The notes beneath the pieces are model-generated. The model had not been told where the DNA came from. It saw only the letters and a program-made list of their open reading frames with translations, and did not search any database. Both the position numbers and the translations under genes were made by a program. From an uncultured Prevotella sp. (GTDB taxonomy: Bacteria > Bacteroidota > Bacteroidia > Bacteroidales > Bacteroidaceae), in contig CAKQSF010000030.1 in NCBI GenBank assembly GCA_934272845.1, positions 1 through 18,054 of the forward strand: DNA of 18,054 nucleotides. Direction: 5' to 3'. Shown piece after piece: positions 14,739-18,054 of the stretch. Each line of letters opens with the position of its first letter. Positions within the stretch are counted from its first letter, which is position 1.

Positions 14739-14785
14739 ATCAAGGCTTCACCAGTGTCAATAATGATACGTGGCGAAGCCCTGAT
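14739..14785. terminator. Likely bidirectional terminator hairpin between Fic and the small ORF
   Basis: ATCA-GGCTTC-CCA at 14739-14751 pairs with TGG-GAAGCC-TGAT at 14771-14785, 13 pairs interrupted by two mismatches. AT-rich sequence follows. Its position between two convergent genes fits a shared terminator. Confidence 0.55.
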
Positions 14786-14810
14786 TATTAATGAAGCCCT
14801 GATTATTAAT
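14775..14810. repeat. Perfect 18-bp tandem duplication
   Basis: GAAGCCCTGATTATTAAT occurs twice in tandem (14775-14792 and 14793-14810). The first copy includes one arm of the preceding hairpin. AT-rich TTAATTAA sequence then runs straight into the stop codon of the minus-strand small ORF. Confidence 0.8.
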
Positions 14811-14820
14811 TATTAATTAA

Positions 14821-14988
14821 TTAAATCTCCTCCTCATCATCGTCAATCCACTGAATAGAGTTGTGGCGACCGAGTGAACTTGAAGCATCGCCTCCGTTAT
14901 TATCCATTTCGAATTCATTTGAAGCAGCAGCCATTGTTACCTGTATCTGTACAACGTTTATCGCTGGAGAAATATAAGTCTTTTTCAT
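14821..14988 (-). CDS. Small ORF of the MKKTYISPAI type (55 aa)
   Basis: The minus strand encodes MKKTYISPAINVVQIQ, then VTMAAASNEF, a Gly/Asn/Ser-rich middle (NNGGDASSSLGRHNS) and the acidic end IQWIDDDEEEI. Short peptides opening MKK-x-Y-x-x-P-x-I-x-V are very common in Prevotella and other Bacteroidetes as I recall, and their function is unknown. The MAAAS stretch could be a processing site, but that is inference. It lies 224 bases downstream of the large secreted-protein gene on the same strand. A weak -7 candidate (TAAATTTA) lies just upstream of its ATG. The coding call rests on the recognisable opening and the biased composition. Confidence 0.65.
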   Translation of the reverse strand: MKKTYISPAINVVQIQVTMAAASNEFEMDNNGGDASSSLGRHNSIQWIDDDEEEI

Positions 14989-15212
14989 TATTGTGTCGTA
15001 AATTTATTTGTTATGTAATGATTTTTAAAAAAGGTTGTGGGCAAAGGCGCATGGTAAAGTCGGTAAGTGAAGGGAAGGGGGCAGTTAACAGTCTGTAATG
15101 TAACCAGCCCTCATAATCTAAAAACTATAATCTAAATACCGAAGGATGAAATCCCAGTCTTTTTTAGACCACAGCCTTATAGAACTCCCACAACCATATA
15201 CCTATTGATGCT

Positions 15213-17459
15213 TTACTTTACGTATTTCTTGCCATTGATGATGTAGAGACCCTTCACGGCCTTCTCCACCTTCATGCCCTGCAGGTTATATATAGCAGCG
15301 TTATGAGCGTCGGCCTGTTCTGTCACACCGCTGATGGCAGTAGCGTTGTTGTCCCCGAATAAGAGTACGCTTGGCTTAGCACCAGCCTCTGCAGAAACAC
15401 TGAGGTATGCCTTACCAGCCTTCAGCGTACCAGTACCTATCTTCTGGAACTTATATGTGCCGTTATCGTAAACGAGCATATACGCGTTCTTGTCAGACCA
15501 GTCGCTGATGTCTTCCGTTGCGCCCACGAGTTTGTTGTCTGCGAGTTGCTCTGCGTCTGTAGTAGTAGGCACTGTTACAGACTCCACCTTGTTCACATTC
15601 TTGATAATGATGCCTTCTCCAGCCTTCACCTTACCTTCAACCTTTGTTGTAACAACCTTGTCACCGCTTACCTGTGCCTTGTAAACCTCTACGCCTTCCA
15701 CGTTAGTGAAGTCGAGGTCAGACTCTGGGCAGTAGGTAGAGTAGGTGTAAGAGGAGTTGAGGGAGATGGTTATCGCTGGTGTTATATATGAGAAACTCTT
15801 AATGATAAGGCCGTTAAGACCATTCCAACTGCATTGTTCTCCATTTGGTTTATAGTAGATAGAGAATGTTCCATCCTCATTCTTAACAGCATATGAGGAT
15901 GCTATGTTGCTTCTACCGTTTAAGAGATTATTGGTAAATGAATTCTCGTCAACGATAAGTTTTACATAACCTTCCGTTGATACATTTTGTGTACCAAAAT
16001 AGTATGATCCATTATCTTTTAGTCCGTTTGTGGTAGAGGACCATCTTGATGTGTTATATGCATAGAGACCAACATTACCTGACAGTTCTGTGTCACCTAT
16101 TTTTGTTATAAGTTCATACTGTACATTAGAAAGTGTGAAACTTCCACTGTTTGTTAGTGCTTCTCCACTTGTGAAGTCATCGTTCCAAACTGATAAATAT
16201 CCATCTGCTTCACGTTTTTCAGGAACAGTATACTGGTTCTTGGCAGTAGTATAACCATCAGCGGAGACTTCTACATATACGGTTCCTCCTGCTGGTATTC
16301 TTGTTATATAATTTCCTGATTCTATGTTTAATTTATTGTTGCTATCATCACCATAAAATTTCATTGTTGCTGTTGGGTTCAACAAAACATTTGATTGATC
16401 ATTATTTACCTTTAATGCGTAGGTTTTTGATTCACTGTCGTAGTATATATTTGAAAATGTTGCTGCGTTTAGACTTACAGTTGTTCCTGCACCTGTTTCT
16501 ATAGTTAGAACTTCAGAGAATTTTTCGCCTTTCTTGCATACTGCATAGATACTTTCTTTATCTGTCGTTATATTTTCCGTGTATTCATTCCAAGATGCAT
16601 ATGTTTCATTCTCGCTTGGAGCAGTCTCACTCCACAGTATTGTTGCGTCAACTGTGTTAGAAGATAAAGAGAATATTCTTTTTGTATCTTTTACACCTTC
16701 TAACTGATATGAAGGTGCCAAGACTGTTCCTGCTTCAATCTCCTTGGTTACAGTTATATTATCAAAATATGCCTTAGAATAAGCCTTAGCCATATTTACA
16801 AATATGCCTTTTAGAGTACCATATTCTGTAATATCAATAGAAGAAGAATTTTCGATGAGTGTGTTAGAGTCATCACTTATAGTAATATCGAGAGTACCTT
16901 TAGAATCTTTAATATCGTGCATTACTGCTTTACATGTATACCATACACTGTTGGTAAACGAAATGGTTTTATCTAAAGTCTCGCCAGCAACCTCAACGTT
17001 CCAAGAGTAGGTCGTTTTCTTGCTATTATATTTTTCAGAAGAAGTAAGGCTTAGAAGAGTTTTTGTTGCTTGTGCAAAAACACTACTCCATGATGATTTC
17101 TCTGTATATAATGCCAATTGTTGTGTTAAATTGGTATTTCCTGGCTGTATTTGAAAAGAAAAGGAGATAGTATAATTGTCAGAATCCAAATCAGATTTAT
17201 AATTGAACTCTAATTTTGAATTGCGATCTGCACCCAAATTATTCGCATCAATTTTTAGATATCCGTTATCACTATTTAATCCTCTTGATGCTTTTGGAAC
17301 TGATTCTCTTTGATTTATAGTCCATCCTTCAAGATAATTGTTTTCATCATTAAAATCCTGAGAATAAACCGTTACGGTCTCCGTCTCTGCTATAGCATTA
17401 CCCCCCCCCATTACGGCGGCGAAGAGCAACAAAGCAAATTTAAGTAATTGTTTTTTCAT
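15213..17459 (-). CDS. Large secreted protein with Prevotella-type C-terminal module
   Basis: The 748-aa protein has a signal peptide (MKKQLLKFALLLFAAVMGGG, cleavage likely after NAIA). A beta-rich region opening VYSQDFNDENNYLEGW (about 30-240) resembles a jelly-roll fold. Segment 245-325 (LAPSYQLEGV...SIYAVCKKGEKFSEVLTI) resembles chitobiase C-terminal-like repeats. Another beta-rich region spans about 330-560. The end holds a module with STYCPESDLDF, KAGEGIIIKN and the tail AAIYNLQGMKV...KGLYIINGKKYVK. The tail is typical of exported Prevotella proteins and probably acts in sorting or surface display. No catalytic motif is visible, so a binding or structural role is likelier. The first ~555 codons are clearly AT-richer than the rest, and the signal-peptide codons contain a G9 run. 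Confidence 0.85.
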   Translation of the reverse strand: MKKQLLKFALLLFAAVMGGGNAIAETETVTVYSQDFNDENNYLEGWTINQRESVPKASRGLNSDNGYLKIDANNLGADRNSKLEFNYKSDLDSDNYTISFSFQIQPGNTNLTQQLALYTEKSSWSSVFAQATKTLLSLTSSEKYNSKKTTYSWNVEVAGETLDKTISFTNSVWYTCKAVMHDIKDSKGTLDITISDDSNTLIENSSSIDITEYGTLKGIFVNMAKAYSKAYFDNITVTKEIEAGTVLAPSYQLEGVKDTKRIFSLSSNTVDATILWSETAPSENETYASWNEYTENITTDKESIYAVCKKGEKFSEVLTIETGAGTTVSLNAATFSNIYYDSESKTYALKVNNDQSNVLLNPTATMKFYGDDSNNKLNIESGNYITRIPAGGTVYVEVSADGYTTAKNQYTVPEKREADGYLSVWNDDFTSGEALTNSGSFTLSNVQYELITKIGDTELSGNVGLYAYNTSRWSSTTNGLKDNGSYYFGTQNVSTEGYVKLIVDENSFTNNLLNGRSNIASSYAVKNEDGTFSIYYKPNGEQCSWNGLNGLIIKSFSYITPAITISLNSSYTYSTYCPESDLDFTNVEGVEVYKAQVSGDKVVTTKVEGKVKAGEGIIIKNVNKVESVTVPTTTDAEQLADNKLVGATEDISDWSDKNAYMLVYDNGTYKFQKIGTGTLKAGKAYLSVSAEAGAKPSVLLFGDNNATAISGVTEQADAHNAAIYNLQGMKVEKAVKGLYIINGKKYVK
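17401..17409 (-). repeat. G9 homopolymer in signal-peptide codons
   Basis: Nine C's on the + strand (nine G's in the coding strand) encode Gly18-Gly20 of the secreted protein. A one-base slip would shift the frame at residue 18-20 and end translation early, so the tract could act as an on/off switch. Confidence 0.85.
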
Positions 17460-17584
17460 AAAAGTTTAGTTAGTTTTAATGTAAGATTATTGTTTTGCTT
17501 ATTGTTATTCCCATGGGTTAGTTTTGCGTCTGCAATAACAGACCTTACTCTGGCATTTTAACAAATACTTGCTAAAAATCGTGA

Positions 17585-17615
17585 CAAAGTTACTCTTTTT
17601 TTACGAAAACACAAA
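17585..17615 (-). promoter_or_regulatory. Complete -33/-7 promoter for the secreted protein
   Basis: On the minus strand TTTG (17612-17615) is followed after 19 bases by TAACTTTG (17585-17592), an exact Bacteroidetes consensus. The start site near 17580 gives a leader of about 120 bases. Confidence 0.75.
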
Positions 17616-17695
17616 CACAATGCTGTGGTATTAACAATATTTAATAAAACAAGAGGTCTATGTAACTATTCTGCGATTATCAGTATATGGTAATT

Positions 17696-17783
17696 GCCCC
17701 ATTAGGGGCTATATACGGTAGCCAGCCATGCCAATGGCTGGTATTATGGTTTTTCGTACATTAACCGCGCCTTTAGGTGCGGT
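17696..17783 (+). repeat. Three-hairpin repeat element, copy 2
   Basis: GCCCC-ATTA-GGGGC (17696-17709), CCAGCCAT-GCCA-ATGGCTGG (17722-17741, identical to copy 1) and ACCGCGCC-TTTA-GGTGCGGT (17764-17783). The first and third stems differ in sequence from copy 1 on both arms, so pairing is kept. TATACGGTAG precedes the middle hairpin. Confidence 0.85.
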
Positions 17784-17797
17784 ATAAATTATTTATT

Positions 17798-17881
17798 GCA
17801 CACCTAAAGGCGTGCCTGCCTATTCACTTGACCTACCAGCCATTGGCATGGCTGGCTACCGTATTTTACTCCTAACGGAGT
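17798..17881 (-). repeat. Three-hairpin repeat element, copy 3 (inverted)
   Basis: Read on the minus strand this is ACTCC-GTTA-GGAGT, CCAGCCAT-GCCA-ATGGCTGG, GCACGCC-TTTA-GGTGTGC, closely matching copy 1. It lies 14 bases from copy 2 in the opposite orientation, so the pair forms a long inverted repeat of about 186 bases. Confidence 0.85.
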
Positions 17882-17941
17882 AGAACAAAGTTACCGAACC
17901 ATCGCTTCTATATAACATGTATCGTTATTTCCCGTTTGGCT

Positions 17942-17957
17942 CAGGGGAAGGCCCCTG
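17942..17957. other. CAGGGG-AAGG-CCCCTG hairpin
   Basis: A perfect 6-bp stem with a 4-base loop lies in gene-free sequence between the three-hairpin repeats and the 43-bp repeat. No T-tract follows; its function is unknown and it may be part of a further repeat element. Confidence 0.5.
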
Positions 17958-18011
17958 TGGTGAACTGAATAGTTACGGCAGGAAGCCTACATTTTGAAGC
18001 AACGTCAGCAA

Positions 18012-18054
18012 TTCTTTGGCTGAACTCGGCTTTGCCGCTTGCCTTAGCAAGAAG
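18012..18054 (-). repeat. 43-bp dispersed repeat, right copy (cut by window end)
   Basis: This is the exact reverse complement of 12036-12078. The two copies are about 5.9 kb apart in inverted orientation and bracket gluQ, fic, the small ORF and the secreted-protein gene. Confidence 0.9.

Overview
The window looks like chromosomal DNA from a Bacteroidales bacterium, most likely Prevotella or a close relative. Five things point there. Promoters carry the Bacteroidetes -7 element TAnnTTTG (several exact TAACTTTGC copies). A lipoprotein has the Bacteroidetes surface-export signature C-S-D-D. A secreted protein ends in a Prevotella-style tail (YNLQG...GLYIINGKK). An ISAon1-like ISL3 insertion sequence and AAA-ATPase_like/PD-(D/E)XK genes typical of this phylum are present. 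Shine-Dalgarno sequences are largely absent.

Layout. 1-1023 (+): the end of an acidic repeat-containing protein, a 59-residue basic protein and a DUF6804 membrane protein. 1048-1285: a long imperfect palindrome resembling a MITE. 1316-2977 (-): a surface lipoprotein of the alpha/beta-hydrolase (lipase-like) type, with a second palindromic element inside its leader. 3347-6013 (+): a P-type Ca2+ ATPase. 6087-6962 (+): an Rpn-type PD-(D/E)XK nuclease/transposase-like protein with a strong terminator. 7150-8320: an ISL3-family insertion sequence with ~70-bp inverted ends and an internally deleted, fused transposase. 8397-8813 (+): a DUF1810 protein. 8820-10397 (-): AAA-ATPase_like/PDDEXK_9 protein. 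10544-11644 (+): a membrane-anchored AraC-type regulator. 12129-13031 (+): GluQ, the tRNA(Asp) queuosine glutamyl transferase. 13304-14608 (+): a Fic-domain AMPylator-like protein. 14821-14988 (-): a 55-residue ORF. 15213-17459 (-): a large secreted protein with a G9 tract in its signal-peptide codons.

Gaps over about 300 bases. 2978-3346 holds the two divergent promoters and the palindromic element. 11645-12128 has no convincing gene and is a mosaic of short palindromes and tandem repeats. 17460-18054 holds a promoter and then two inverted copies of a three-hairpin repeat and one half of a 43-bp inverted repeat. 6963-7273 holds a terminator and the left end of the insertion sequence; I see nothing else there.

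The genes are mostly single housekeeping or accessory units, each with its own promoter; I see no pathway joining them. The unusual content is between the genes. A repeat family of three successive stem-loops keeps its structure while changing its stem sequence. Heptamer repeats supply the stop codons of two unrelated genes. Palindromic elements sit in leaders and downstream regions, a strong operator-like palindrome overlaps the Fic promoter, and a homopolymer tract could switch the secreted protein on and off. No tRNA, rRNA or CRISPR array was seen.
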